A stretch of 64,000 nucleotides of DNA from Mortierella sp. BCC40632 (taxonomy: Eukaryota; Mortierellomycota; Mortierellomycetes; Mortierellales; Mortierellaceae): the NCBI GenBank assembly GCA_011634665.1, contig WAEK01000001.1:759501-823500 (forward strand), written 5' to 3'. The first letter of the stretch is position 1; each line of letters opens with the position of its first letter. Positions 1 through 12,041 of the stretch are shown in pieces. A model generated the notes under the pieces. That model saw only the letters and a program-made list of their open reading frames with translations. It was not told where the DNA came from and did no database searches. Position numbers and translations under genes: made by a program.

Positions 1-40
1 TCCACTAACATAAGTTTCCAAATCAATTCTTGACATTTAG

Positions 41-2182
41 AGAAGGGCTTTTGCATGCGAGGAGATATGTGTCCCTATGATCATGGTGAAGACAGGATCG
101 TGGTGGATGAACTCACACAAGTTCCTTTCGACATGATGGGCAACCCGATGGCTGGCCTCGGGCCAAGTGGTATGCTACCAATGGGTATGGGGCCCAATGG
201 ACAACCCTTCTTTGGCGCTCCTGGTATGAACCAGGAGGTTTTTGACCAAGATGCCCTTGGAGTCGACAATAACAATCTCCAACAGCCTCATTCGGGCGCA
301 GAATCGCATGATGGATCCCAACAACAAGTAGGTATGGGAGGACGCCATGGATCCGAGACCCCAGTGCGTGGCCGTGGCGGCCTGCGGGGCAGTCTCCGTG
401 GGGCACGCGGGGGTCGTGGAGGTCGTGGAGGCGGCGCACACCATCCCTACAATACCCCTGGACGCGGTAGTAGCGGTACCGTTGGCTCAGGGGGAATGGC
501 AGGCAAGAATTCGTTGGTGGTCGAGCATATACCCGACGAGTATAACACGATCGACAAGGTGAACGAGTTCTTTAAGCGATTTGGTAGCCTGACGAACATC
601 CAGGTAGATCAGTATGCACACAAGGCCCTTATTCAGTACAGCTCTCATGAGGAGGCAGCAGCAGCATACAACTCTCCGGAAGTTATTTTTGGCAACCGAT
701 TCGTAAAGGTCTATTGGCAACCAGATGACGTGAGTGCCTCGACCTTTGGTTCTCGACCACCAAAGCCTACAGGCCAAGTTCGCCCAGAGAATCCCTCACA
801 CCATCATGCACCTCCCAAGGCACCTGCATCGAGCGTACTGATGACCCCTGAACGCGCGGCCGAGCTTGCTGCAGAACGTGCAGCTTCAGCTGCCAAGATG
901 GAAGAAAACAAGAAGACAATGCAAGAGATTCAGCGTCAGAAGGAGGCTCTGATTCAACGACAACAAGAAGAGCAACAACTGCTGCTACAGAAATTGATAG
1001 CCAATAAGAGTATGTCGCAGCAGGACAAGGATGAGATCCTGAAAGGTCTGAAGAATGTGGCGATTGAGGTAACTAAGGAATCACCAGCTGTTAACCCGAT
1101 CGCCCAGGCTCAAGCTCAGGCCCAGGCTCAAGCGCAAGCCCATGCTGTCGAAGCTGCAACACAAAAACAAAAGGAGGCTGAGCGACTGGAGAAGGAAAGA
1201 TTGGATCGTGAGCTCGAAGCCTTGAGTAGCCATAAACCAAAAGATGGTGAAGCAGAGGCAGGCAGCGATGCTGCTGTCGCGGAGGGATCGCAGGCCGGGG
1301 CCTCCACTAGCGCCAGCTCAAGTGCTGCCGAGACGACGGCAGCCTTAAAGGCTAAGCTTGCTGCTCTTCAGGCACAGGTAAGACTCTTTGTTCATAGACC
1401 GCATTTCTCAAGGTATCAAGATTCATATCATATTAGATATTTGTATGGAGCTGACTTTTTTTTCTTTTTATATCTCTTTTGGGTATTTCTTCTTAATAAT
1501 AGGCGGCGGCGATGGGACTGGATCATAGCGGCGGATATGCAGGTCGTGGTCGCGGAGGATTCGTCCCGCGGGGTCGTGGTCGCGGAGCAATGTCGAATAC
1601 ATGGACTAGAGGAGGTCAGAGAGGCGGTGCAGCGGTGGGATCATACAACCGAACCTTTAGGATCGATAACCGGACAACCAAGCTTTCCATTCAAAACTTT
1701 GATGAATCATCTAGTGCGGGACTCAAGGAACATTTTGAGGTATGTTTTTGTTTTTAGGTATGCACTCTCATCTAAACAGCTTCTCGTTCAGATACTAATA
1801 CTCGACATAAATCACTTTAATTTTGGTTATTAAGGCATTTGGAGAACTAGAGTCCTTTAGCATAGGATCAGATGGCACGTCAGCTACGGTTCAGTACAAG
1901 GCCCGGAAGGATGCTGAGGCAGCCATGCAACAAGGAGGTCAGATCAGTGGATCAAGTAGCGGACCACTCAAGCTTGGATGGGTTTCAGAAGCTGTGCCAC
2001 AGACTGCAACATCCATGCCTACTACAGCAGCAGCTATGCCTGGTACAGAAGCAAACAAGTTGGCTGCACTGCCTACATCGTTACCAGCAGCTTCAACGGC
2101 AGAAGGAGCAGATGATGCAACAGAAGCGTTTGCTGGTGGAGAAAGTGATGATGAGGATGCAGAACGCTCTTGGAAGCGATAG
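41..2182 (+). CDS. RBM26/RBM27-type CCCH + RRM RNA-binding protein (5' end outside window)
   Basis: The gene enters the window in mid-CDS. Exons: 41-1377, 1503-1739 and 1835-2182, with an acceptor (..TTTAG) just before 41. Codons 43-84 read KGFCMRGDMCPYDH, the end of a CCCH zinc finger that closely matches the animal RBM26/27 finger. Next come a Gly/Met-rich stretch, an RGG-rich stretch (about 360-480) and RRM 1 (about 505-735). A long Glu/Gln/Lys coiled-coil-like region follows, with an Ala-Gln dipeptide repeat near 1100-1145. After a second RG-rich patch, RRM 2 spans the last intron. The C terminus is acidic (GGESDDEDAE). Both introns are phase 0. Proteins of this family work in the nucleus with the Mtr4 helicase and nuclear exosome in RNA surveillance and polyadenylated-RNA decay (human RBM26/27, fission yeast Rmn1). 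The family call is firm; the partners are inferred from the family. Confidence 0.85.
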
Positions 2183-3540
2183 ACTAGTAGTTTATAGGGC
2201 CAAAAATACACAGCGCAGGCTCATTGTTCATGACAGGTTACTGATCATGGTATCACTGGGAATTCTTATAACTTTTATGCCGAGGATAAAGAGCTATTAG
2301 TCCGTTGGTGAGAAAGAGATTGGCTCCCTCTGGCGAAAGGAAGAGTTTATTTTTACACTAAATTGATCGAATTTTCAACTAGGAAGGGGGGGAATATCTT
2401 TCCTAGACTCGAGTGAACAACAAAAAAGAGATGCTCTCTCGAGATTCGATCTTTACCTGGCCAACCGTTGGTTTGCTTCGAACCAACTCCTTTCTCTCTA
2501 ATTTGTCAACTCCAAGGCCACACTAGCTTGATTAATCGCCCCATTCCCACTACTTTGCTAGCTGTCCAGTACACCTGTCTGCGCATTTGATTTTGAAGTA
2601 GATCCCTGATCTGAAAAGAACGAAAAGTGTGCGATTAACAACAGTGACCGATTGTCGGTAGATCCCCTTCGGCCGAGCCATCTCCGAACAGTCCCAGGTT
2701 TTGTTCGAAACCTGAACCCTCTCGATCGATTCGACTCAAGAGATAACCTTTGAAACAAAACAGATATTTTTACCAGACGAAAGAGCATATCAACTACTAT
2801 GCTTCTTTGACACGAGGACCGCCATACTTCTTTCGGTCCCATGTATCCTTCGATTAAGAGTATATCGCGCCAACTGTATCATTGGCTCATGGGCTACGTT
2901 TGAGTCTAGAACCAAAGATACTTGAATCTGAATTGCAAAGAAAGAACTGTATCGGCTTTTAGATTGCTCGTTGGACCAAAGTTGTAAAAGCGAGGATTGG
3001 AGTAATGATAAAGAAAAATCTCAAAAATTTTGAGGGGCAGTATCGATAACCGAGCATGAGCGACAAGCACATCAATCCAGAAATGGATGAGTTGGTGGAA
3101 GTACAAAACGTTTGTGGGGGGTCTCACCCTTATCAATACAGTTGATACTTTGGACTCTGGACTAGGTCACTGCCTCGATGCTTCGAAACAGGTTCATTAC
3201 CATGAAACGACTGGCTCATGCCTAAGCCTTAATACTGGCGGTATTTACTAAGGAGATGGGGTGATTCAGGCCACATGGTTGTTCTAGACTATGACAGCAA
3301 GCGAATTTTCCTATACACTAGTCAATTGCTGTATCCGCTCGAATCTTGCGTCGTACCTGAGCTTACTGGTGCCTGAGCTCTTTGGGTTACAAAGTCATTT
3401 TTATACACCCGTGTGAAAATGTGAGCGGGCCAGAGAAGGATGAAAGGGAAAGTAAGAAAGGAGACAGATTCGTACCAGTGGGTCATTTGCATTGACAACA
3501 AGCACGCATTCATCTTTCATCTATGCGGCTGCAGCTGCTG
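2183..3540. other. Intergenic stretch, RBM26-like 3' end to peroxiredoxin promoter
   Basis: No gene is supported here. ORFs are short, in shadow frames, and without recognisable domains. A small perfect hairpin (stem CAGGTTT / AAACCTG, 6-nt loop) lies at 2695-2714; it does not fold as a tRNA and has no clear role. Confidence 0.5.
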
Positions 3541-3543
3541 CAG

Positions 3544-3551
3544 TGACGTCA
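3544..3551. promoter_or_regulatory. CRE palindrome TGACGTCA upstream of peroxiredoxin
   Basis: A perfect 8-bp CRE (TGACGTCA) lies about 260 bp upstream of the peroxiredoxin ATG and about 130 bp upstream of its TATA box. This is the site bound by ATF/CREB bZIP factors; in fungi Atf1-type factors control oxidative-stress genes through it. Regulation of this gene by such a factor is inferred. Confidence 0.5.
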
Positions 3552-3682
3552 GTTCGTGTCCCGGACAGGGCGGCTGGGATTCAGCTAAGCCTGTCACTGG
3601 GTGCGATTTTGCCCGTGCAAACGGCGGCCGTTACTTGGGAGACTCGATACCCTTTCAGTGATACCCTCCTCGCGGCGACAGG

Positions 3683-3688
3683 TATAAA
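3683..3688 (+). promoter_or_regulatory. TATA box of peroxiredoxin gene
   Basis: TATAAA lies 128 bp upstream of the ATG at 3811, followed by a CT-rich initiator/leader region typical of strongly expressed fungal genes. Confidence 0.6.
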
Positions 3689-3810
3689 TTTTTTCAGCGG
3701 TTGTTCGATCCGCTTCTTCTCTCTTCTCTCTTCTCTCTTTCTTCTCTCCTCCTCACCTCTCATCGCATCAGTACCCTCACCCCCTCCTTCCTCCCACACA
3801 CATATTCATC

Positions 3811-5329
3811 ATGGTTGCTTCCGTCGGAAAGATCGCCCCTGCCTTCAAGGCCAACGCCGTTGTTGACGGAACCTTCCAGGAGGTCTCCCTTGACGACTAC
3901 AAGGGTCAGTATGTTGTCCTCTTCTTCTACCCCCTTGACTTCACGTAAGTACATCCAGAAACCGGCTTCTTTTTTCTTTTGAATTGTTTTGGTGTTCCTG
4001 CTCGAGTTTTGAACTCGTGCTGACCTCTTTGTCTGTACCTCCTTATCCTTTTGTACGCCTCTCTCCACGTTTGTGTCGATCCTCAATCCACAACACTCGA
4101 CCCTTGCAACACTCGCGCTCAATAACCGCATTCATGGATAAAATAATAATAATAATAATCGATGACCCGGCCCTAAACCAGCTTCGTCTGCCCCACTGAG
4201 ATCATCGCCTTCTCTGAGGCCAGCGAGCGCTTCAAGGCCTTGAACACCGCTGTCTTGGCCTGCTCGTGCGACTCTGAGTACTCGCACTTGGCCTGGGTCA
4301 ACACTCCCCGCAACAAGGGTGGTCTTGGCGAGATGAAGATCCCCATCATTGCTGACTTCACCAAGAAGATCGCCACTGACTATGGTGTCCTTAAGGAGGA
4401 TGAAGGTATGTTTCCTTTCCTTTTTTTTAAACAGTATCATTCACCAGCGACAGCGTGCCAGTGTTTGGTGCTGATGCTGGTGCCGGCGCCGGTGCCGGTG
4501 TTCAACACTACTGCGCAGTCGAGCTGGACCTGAGCATTTCCAATTTGGTGGCAACAGCATGAAGCGGAGCGGGCCTTGGTTGTATTTTTTTTTCTCTTGC
4601 AAGCTCGTTTCGTCAAAGAGCAAGCCTTGACTAACTTTTGTATTTGTAATTTACTGATCAATCAATTAGGTGTCGCCTACCGTGGCCTCTTCATCATCGA
4701 CCCCAAGCAGGTCGTCCGCCAGATCACCATCAACGATCTCCCCGTTGGCCGCAACGTTGACGAGACCGTCCGCCTCGTCGAGGCCTTCCAGTTCACTGAT
4801 GAGGTAAGACCACTGTTGATCAGGGCCTGCGGCTTGTTCGTCCCTCTCCCTTCCTCCCCAGCCTCTTTCTCTCCCTCTCCCTCTCTCTCCCTCTCTCTCT
4901 CTCTTTCCCATCCTTTGCCATGTGTCTGTGATAACCACTGCCCACGCAGAACGTTGATTCCGTGGGCACCTCCTTGTCCCACCTCGAAAAAAAAGCCCTT
5001 CCTCCCGTCATTTCCCTTGTTTCTTTTTTTTTTTTTTTTTTTTTTTTTTCTCATACACACGTTGTTTTGAGGCCTTCTTGTCTTTGTTCGTTTTCGACTC
5101 CGCCCAAACTATATATTGTCCTCTTCTCGGCTCACCCCGGCCACCCGTGCCATTGCATGGACACACCCGTAACACTAGCAAACTCACTAACCCTAACTCG
5201 CTCTTTTCCCCTCCCACGCCTTTCTTTTCATAGCACGGTGAGGTCTGCCCCATTGGCTGGCAGAAGGGTCAGTCGACCATCAAGCCCGACGTTGAGGGCT
5301 CCAAGGAGTTCTTCGCCGCCTCGGCCTAA
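3811..5329 (+). CDS. TSA1: Typical 2-Cys peroxiredoxin (Tsa1/Prx1 type)
   Basis: Four exons, 3811-3944, 4182-4405, 4670-4803 and 5234-5329, give a 195-residue protein, the usual length for the family. It reduces hydrogen and organic peroxides in the cytosol using thioredoxin and can also act as a peroxide sensor and chaperone. The peroxidatic Cys is C48 in FVCPTE; the resolving Cys is C169 in EVCPIGW. The GGLG motif (91-94), one mark of over-oxidation-sensitive eukaryotic enzymes, is present. The C-terminal YF motif that normally accompanies it reads FF (SKEFFAASA). The start has a good context (CATCATGG) after a CT-rich leader. Introns are 237, 264 and 430 nt. The last intron carries a 26-nt T run. 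Codon use is strongly biased to C-ending codons, fitting high expression. Confidence 0.96.
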
Positions 5330-5464
5330 ATGCCCCAGATCCGGCATCCGCGCTAGTCCCGCCCCACTGCGAGGCTGTTGCTCTGTAGATTTCAATAGCA
5401 TGACAATACAATTTCACTTCTAGCCCAAATTTGACTACAATCTGTATTGTGGAAGCACAACGCT

Positions 5465-5504
<40 letters not shown>

Positions 5505-7732
5505 CTCTCTCTCTCTCTCGCCATGTGCAAAAGAGATAAACATCTTTTCTCATTTTTTTTATGTCCACTTCGCCCAAATATGGCCGATCCGCATTCAGAA
5601 ACAGAAAGAAGCTACGATTACCTCCTCGGGTTCACTCGGGTAGGATTTTTCTTGCAGGAAGCTGCTTCGCCTCTTCTACAAGTTGGCGTCTCGACAAGCA
5701 CCGCTCCATTAAGATAGAGTGGCAGTATTGAAGACATACGGGCAACAACTATAGCGACGATTCCTACTGCTGTGTCACCACAAAAAAAAAATTAGCCTAA
5801 TTGTGCAGGCCCTGACTTCTTTACCTCCTAGAGCTCCTTAGTTCTTATCGTATTTGCTTCACCAAAACAAAATGAAGGAGCCCTGTTTATCGATAGAGAT
5901 TTGGTTGCAATAGAAAGTAATGTCAAGTTTGAGTAGTATAGTATTGGTTAACGAGAGTACCTGTATATAATCGGGAATAATGACCGGAAGGCAGAGCATC
6001 TCATCCTTTAATGTCATATCAAGGTAGACGGGGCATGACCAAAGAGCCATTTCCTGAAACGGACGCTGTCCAGATATCGTCCTTTATTAAAGCCTCCAAC
6101 TCAGGGTAGCGATGGTTAACAGGCGCGCCAAGGCATGACTGGAGATGGTAGTTGTATAGTAGGATAACCCTTCAGTCTACATTGGTCGGAGAAATGGTTC
6201 CATTGCTAGGACGCCTTGTCCTTTGTCTCTCAAGTTGTTGGAAAGTCGAAGTTATGCCGCTCAGCTTTGGGTTATCTTTCAGTTGCTGCGCTGCTAATAT
6301 GGCTACTATTTCCAAAAGAGTGCAGCTGAAACGGGTGATACGGGCTTCCTATTCCTTTCAGTAAGGCACTTCTCTTGGATCAGAAAAGATGAGCGACTCC
6401 TTTCATTTACAGAATCGCATTCATCCTTAGATTCCACGGAGTATCCTTGACTATGAATGAAAGAGTACTCTTGTCTTGTCTTGTCTTGTCTTTTTTTTTT
6501 TTTTTTTATTGGCCCGGTCGAGAAATGCAGCATGTGCAGATTGATCGACTGATTAGATTGACCAGTTGCCCCTTCTTCTCCTTTCTCGTCCCATGTCCCA
6601 CGTGAGACTGACCAAATTTGACATCCCCCCCTGGCTTTTTACCCCCTCCATTAAATGCACTACTGTTGGGGTGATCATGCTAAATACCCGCGATCAGGCC
6701 TTGAAAAGTTGGAAAAAATCCTGCAACCTGTCAGGCTATTGTCGGTCCAGTGCGACATGCTTTTGGACGGAATGCGACTGTTCCATTAGGGAAAGTTTTC
6801 AAACCACCAAAAGGCCAAAATATTCAGCCAACATACAATGGAAGAGAGGATGAAGATGTCGAACACAATGGGATTTGCACAACCCCTTCTAACACTACAT
6901 CCTATCTGGCACGCCTCGTTAGGACACTTGGCAAATGTTTGACAGAAAGAGTGATCACAAAAGAAAAAAGACTTTCCCGAATGTGCCACAGCAGCTTGAC
7001 TTTCTTCTCCAACCCTGCAGAGAGGACCAGATGGAAAAACAAAACTTTCACCTTTGAACTCCTAGTAAAGGAGGTACAGGAACCTCAATGCTGATACAAC
7101 CACGAGCCAGAACTCGCGTTCTTGAGAACGAAGTTCCCAAAGTAGTATTCACCATGAGGCAGGAGCTAGAAAAGAGCTATAAAATCTCAATTATCTTTGG
7201 ATAGAATCAGTCCGAAAAGCTGAATCGATATCGGAGAGACTAGTGCTATAGTTCGTCACTGTGTAAGCATGCAGTCTCTGTTTCTTTAAAATCACCATCT
7301 CGTGAAGGAGCACTCCAAAAGTAGTTGTGGCTCTGCCACAAAGCACTTCCGTGGGACTATTTTAATTGGATACTCTGACACGTTACCAGTCCATCCAGTT
7401 CACTCTTTCTCTGGCCTAGAACTATTGGTTGACAATGCCTTAATGCATTGGTCCCTGATACCTTCCAAGTGATAGCCTGGGAGGGACATCACTTGCTGTT
7501 CATGCTACCTGAGATTATTCCCCGACAAGGCCCACCAGTCGCGCGCAACGCTCTCCCAAGTTTTTTTTTTTTTTTTTTTCAACCCAGTTACTGGTGATAG
7601 TTGTGAAAAAGTAACATCTACAGTGGAGTTTTTTGTTCCCACAATTTTTGTGCAACCGTGCTTACGAATTTTTCTCATGCATCTCGTGGCCGAGACCGAA
7701 TAAAGTGTTGGCCCAAATTTTGCTTTGTTCTG
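5330..7732. other. Intergenic stretch between peroxiredoxin and hydrolase genes
   Basis: No gene is supported. The region holds a 38-nt T run followed by (CT)n at 5467-5518, further T tracts near 6490 and 7561, and only short unconvincing ORFs. The longest (6750-7094, plus) resembles no domain I know. Confidence 0.5.
5467..5518. repeat. T38 homopolymer followed by (CT)7
   Basis: A homopolymer run grades directly into a dinucleotide repeat, just 3' of the peroxiredoxin stop codon, probably in its 3' UTR or downstream of it. Confidence 0.9.
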
Positions 7733-7802
7733 TTTTCTTTTCTTTTCTTTTCTTTTCTTTTCTTTTCTTTTCTTTTCTTTTCTTTTCTTTTCTTTTCTTT
7801 TC
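7733..7802. repeat. (TTTTC)14 pentanucleotide microsatellite
   Basis: Fourteen uninterrupted TTTTC units end 65 bp before the hydrolase ATG, placing them in its promoter or 5' UTR. A pyrimidine tract this close to the start could affect transcription start choice; copy number is likely to vary between strains. Confidence 0.95.
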
Positions 7803-7866
7803 TTTCTTTCACCCATCAGTTGATTTTCTTCCTCCAAACCGCCATTCTTAATACCGACCTTCAAGC

Positions 7867-9115
7867 ATGACCCCAATTTCCTCGATCCAGTACCATCAAC
7901 TAGGCGACTTTGAACTTCAATCCGGAGAGATTCTACCCAAGGCCTACATTGCCTATCGGACCTACGGTTCTCCCAAGAATCCATGCATTGTCTACCCAAC
8001 TTGGTACTCTGGTACCATTGTCGAGGGCAATGAATGGCTCATCTCCACTCCAGAGAATCCCCGTCGAGCACTCGATCCCGAAAAGTACTTCATTGTCGTG
8101 CCTGCTATCTTTGGAAATGGCGAATCTACATCGCCTTCCAACACAACTGGACCCAAGGGTGGTGTTAATATGCCTAAGACGACTGTCTACGACAACGTCA
8201 GGGCTCAGCACCAACTCATCACTGAGGGTCTGGGTGTCACTGGACAGGTTGCTGTTGTAGGATGGAGTATGGGTGCTGCGCAGTCATTCCAATGGGCTTC
8301 TCAATACCCATCCATGGTTAAGGTTGCAGTTCCTTTCTGCGGTTCGGCTCGAACCTCATTCCACAACTGGGTCTTCCTCGAGGCCGTCAAGGGTGCCGTT
8401 CTTGCCGACACAGAGGGATATTGTCAAGGTCGCTACATGGAAGAAAAGGGTCAACAACCTCTCGTAGGACTAAAGGCTTTAGGCAGAGTATACGCTGGTT
8501 GGGGCTTCAGTCAGACATTCTACCGTGAGAAAGGTTTTGAAAAGTACTTTGGCATCCATGGACTCGAGAACGTCATGGTCGAGTTCTGGGAGAAATGGTC
8601 GACGAGCAAGGATGCCAACAATATGCTTCACATGCTCTGGACCTGGCAGCATAGTGATATCTCTGCACAATCACTCTATGCCGGCAAGTCCCGTCTCTCG
8701 GAATCGGATGGTCGTCTCTCTTGTCGAGGCAACGGTATGCCAGGTGCAGGCTCGGAGGAGGATGAGAAGGCCTTTGAAAGGGCTTTGCAGGGAATCGAAG
8801 CAAACGTCTTGATTATGCCTTGCAACATGGACTTGTATTTCCCACCAGAGGACAGTGAGATTGAGAAGAAATATATGGGCGAGAAGGGCGAGTTGAAGGT
8901 CATTGATAGTATCTGGGGTCACTGGGCGGGTGGACCTGGTCAGAGCAAGGTTGACTCCAAGTTTATTGATGATTCAATTCATGTAAGTACTAAAGCTAGC
9001 TAAAGAAAAGAAAAGAAAAAAGGGAATTTTTTTGAAAGACATGGCGCTGTTTTGCTATTACTGACAGATTCCCTATCTCCTCCTCTAGGCCTTCTTTGCT
9101 AAGCATGGCTTCTGA
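7867..9115 (+). CDS. Homoserine O-acetyltransferase-family alpha/beta hydrolase
   Basis: Exon 1 is 7867-8982 and exon 2 is 9089-9115; the phase-0 join adds only eight residues (AFFAKHGF) before TGA, giving 380 aa. The fold is the MetX/Met2 branch of the alpha/beta-hydrolases. The nucleophile elbow is GWSMGA with Ser134, and the likely acid is Asp322 (NMDLYFPPED). The base is His352 in IWGHWAGGPG. An inserted helical lid lies between about 180 and 280. True homoserine acetyltransferases usually carry GGSMGG at the elbow; this protein has GWSMGA. It may therefore be one of the many family members that are esterases or acyltransferases of unknown substrate. The family is clear; a role in methionine synthesis is not shown. 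Confidence 0.85.
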
Positions 9116-10017
9116 GACTCCTTTAAGGAGCATCCTTTGGCCGACACATTTCAATTCGGCTAAAGGCATACTTTGGAATCGACAAGTGTAAGTCTTGTGC
9201 AAACGTTTTTGCTGTTCCCAGTCACTGCTGTTGATCAATACTTGCCTCGTCATCGCACTACTGAAATCCACCAACATTTCTTCTTCACAATACTTACTTA
9301 CCTGTCTGCTAGGCGGGTAGATACCATATTCATTTAGCGCACAACAAATCAAAGCGGGCAAAAAGCAAACCGGAGTTAGTCCTTAGTCACGTATCATTCA
9401 CAGAATATATTCATATTGAGCTTGCACAAATTCCGATTCTCTTCATTCGAGAGTACTCAAACAATTACATGATGGCTTCTGTCAATGTTTCTGGAGCGAG
9501 AGGTGCTGGTGGAGGGGGTTATCCAAGTACACAAGGAAAAGTGAGAATGAACAAGGATTAGATGTCCTGGAAGTATAGAGGAGAAAGGGTCTAGGACACT
9601 AGTCGGAATAGAAGGAGAATTAACCTAGGGGAAGACGCTACCAATGACTACAGTGGTCATGTTGATGCTCGGCAAGAGATGTGTAAGCGTTTCTGACCAA
9701 GTGCTTATGTGAATGGTCCAGATTAGGCAGACATGGTCCGTAGGCATTTTGATCCCGTTAGATGTGTGCCCGACTAGCTCACGGTGCTAGTTGGTTGTGA
9801 TCCGTCTCACTGCCCCCAAATGTGCAGCGCATGTATAAGGAATTCAAAAGGATGCCGACTAAGTCCATCGCTTGATTGAAATATCTGTTGCGTAGACGAC
9901 CGAGGTAGCGAGAATTGGCCCTGGTTCGCTGGCTAGTTTAAGTTCCATGATTTTGACAGAAGTTCTCCATGCACCCTGTCTGTTGCTCTACAGAGGTACT
10001 CTCATATACAGAGAATA

Positions 10018-10092
<75 letters not shown>

Positions 10093-11435
10093 TTTAGATT
10101 CTTTTTATTCCTTGGAAACCACTGGTTAATACAAAAAGGAGAGTATCTCAAAAGTTTACGAGCGGCAGCGGGCCATTCACTTCATCAGCAGAGTGTTGAT
10201 TGCCTCCAGGGGAGATACTCGTCCAAAGCCTGTTTTTTGGTTTATCATTCGGCAGGAACCTGCTTACCTTAGAGGCGTACTAGATGAATATGGACACAAA
10301 CGGTTACTGTCCTACAGTCCTTCCTCTTTGTTATGATTGACAAGGTGGTACAGTATAGGTTGGTGTTAAACAAATTAGTGGCAAAGCTGGAAAGAGCTGT
10401 CCTAAAGACCTGAGTCTCAATTCTAGATCCAGAAAATGGATAATTTGCGATATACATATTGTAGAGCGGACAGTACTTCGATCAAGCTGGCCTGAGGACG
10501 GGGTTTGTACATGCCAGGGGCGTGGCAGCGCACACCAGTACCACAGGTGGTCAGTAAAGTCTATTGGCATTTCAGTAACAAGGGAAATATTCAAAATAAT
10601 GCTGCAGATCGAGAAACTGAAGGAATAAAGTGTTGAATGTCGCCGAATGGACATATTTGCAGGAGAGTCCATTTTGCGCCAAGTTTATTCCTCACTTCAT
10701 GGTAGTTGCCAGGGATTTTCAAATAGTGCCTGAAGAAGGAGCCTAGAGAGAATGAGTGAAAGAGCGATCATCCATGCTTGGAAGTTGTCGGTAAGATGGA
10801 GGGCGAAGGACAAATTGTAAAGAACGCGAGGATCATGAGAGAAGAAAGAAGGAGTAACCATTGAGACGAGAAAGAGGCTAGATTTGGTATTCTAAAAGTA
10901 GGCGAGGGGGGCAATGAGAGAATCGGTGATCAAGGGTGCCCAGCAGAGCCAGCAGACGTGCTCTAGATGCTGTGCTCTTGCTACTCATTGAATTCATACA
11001 CGTCGTGGGCAAAAGGAGCGATATTGCTTTGTCCTTCTCTCACTTTTCTTGCTCACCGATTACTGTTATTCCCCCACCCTCCTCTCCTTTTTCTATTGAC
11101 AGCGACATTTTCTCGTAAAGTGATGGAATTTGTCTCAAGGGAGATCCTGGAACAAACGTACCCATCCGCTCATTCATCCAGGTATAAAGAAGAAGGTCTG
11201 TCAAGGAGGGAACACTGAATTTCAAGCCTTCTCACCACCACATAGCACAGGCATTGGTGTTGGGAACATTTATCCAAGTCGATGGACAAGGTACTCGGCT
11301 TCTGGATCTGATTTCTTCATCTCTGATTCCACAACCAGTCGACAGCAGCACCAGCATTTTGGTCTCGCCCTTGCCCTTCCTTTTGTTTTGCGTTTGTCGG
11401 GTTGCGTCGTGGTCGGTTCTTGGACCCAGGAGGCG

Positions 11436-11478
<43 letters not shown>

Positions 11479-11800
11479 TTCTTGTTGCACCCCTTTCCTT
11501 TTGCTCTCTTGCTGCTCATTGTATAGCTGGATCGGCTCAGATGGTGCTATTCTTTCCACATTCTTTTGTGTTTCCTCCTCCTCATCGCATCTCTGCCTCT
11601 CCTTAGCCCCAGTTCACCTGCATGGTGCGTCGAAAACAGGCACAAGAGTGATAAAGACAGGAGGAAGAGGAGTTTGAGTTGAGCGAATGAAACGAGGAAA
11701 AAAAAAGGTAGAGTAGAGCGGACCAGCCTTCCGTCCCTTTGGACCATTTTGACCGGCCCTGCGGGTCATCGAAACACAGCATCTAATGTCAACCCTTTGG
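9116..11800. other. Intergenic stretch, 2.7 kb
   Basis: No gene is supported. It contains a long (AG)n array and scattered CT-rich tracts (11440-11478). ORFs are short. A minus ORF at 8996-9361 overlaps the end of the hydrolase gene and is treated as chance. Confidence 0.5.
10021..10089. repeat. (AG)34 dinucleotide microsatellite
   Basis: Uninterrupted AG repeat of about 69 bp in an apparently non-coding region. Confidence 0.95.
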
Positions 11801-11801
11801 C

Positions 11802-11808
11802 TATAAAA
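11802..11808 (+). promoter_or_regulatory. TATA box of small secreted peptide gene
   Basis: TATAAAA in a GC-rich surround, 234 bp upstream of the ATG at 12042. A clean TATA box supports the short ORF downstream as a transcribed gene. Confidence 0.5.
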
Positions 11809-12041
11809 CCGTGCCCACGGAGACCTGCCTCGTAAAGACCATCTACTAAACTTCTCTTCTTTCGATATTTGTTGAGACCCTATTTCACTGACGTGCTATT
11901 GTCAAAGTGGACCAAGCTTTGTCTGGGCGTTTTTTCCCCCTTCACGTTTCCCTCAACATACTTGCACATACTTCTTTCAACTCTGTTGCTTGCGAAGGGC
12001 AAGTTAATCGCACTTCCCATCCATTCCGATCAATCTCGACA

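Noticed and set aside
2695..2714. Hairpin with a GTTCGAA-like loop, suggesting a tRNA T-arm
   Set aside because: No acceptor stem, D-arm or anticodon arm can be drawn around it.
6750..7094. 114-residue plus ORF, considered as a transposon fragment
   Set aside because: No transposase or reverse-transcriptase motif could be made out in any frame.
8996..9361. 121-residue minus ORF with a GTAAGT donor inside
   Set aside because: It overlaps the last exon and intron of the hydrolase on the other strand, has no recognisable domain and no promoter-like element.
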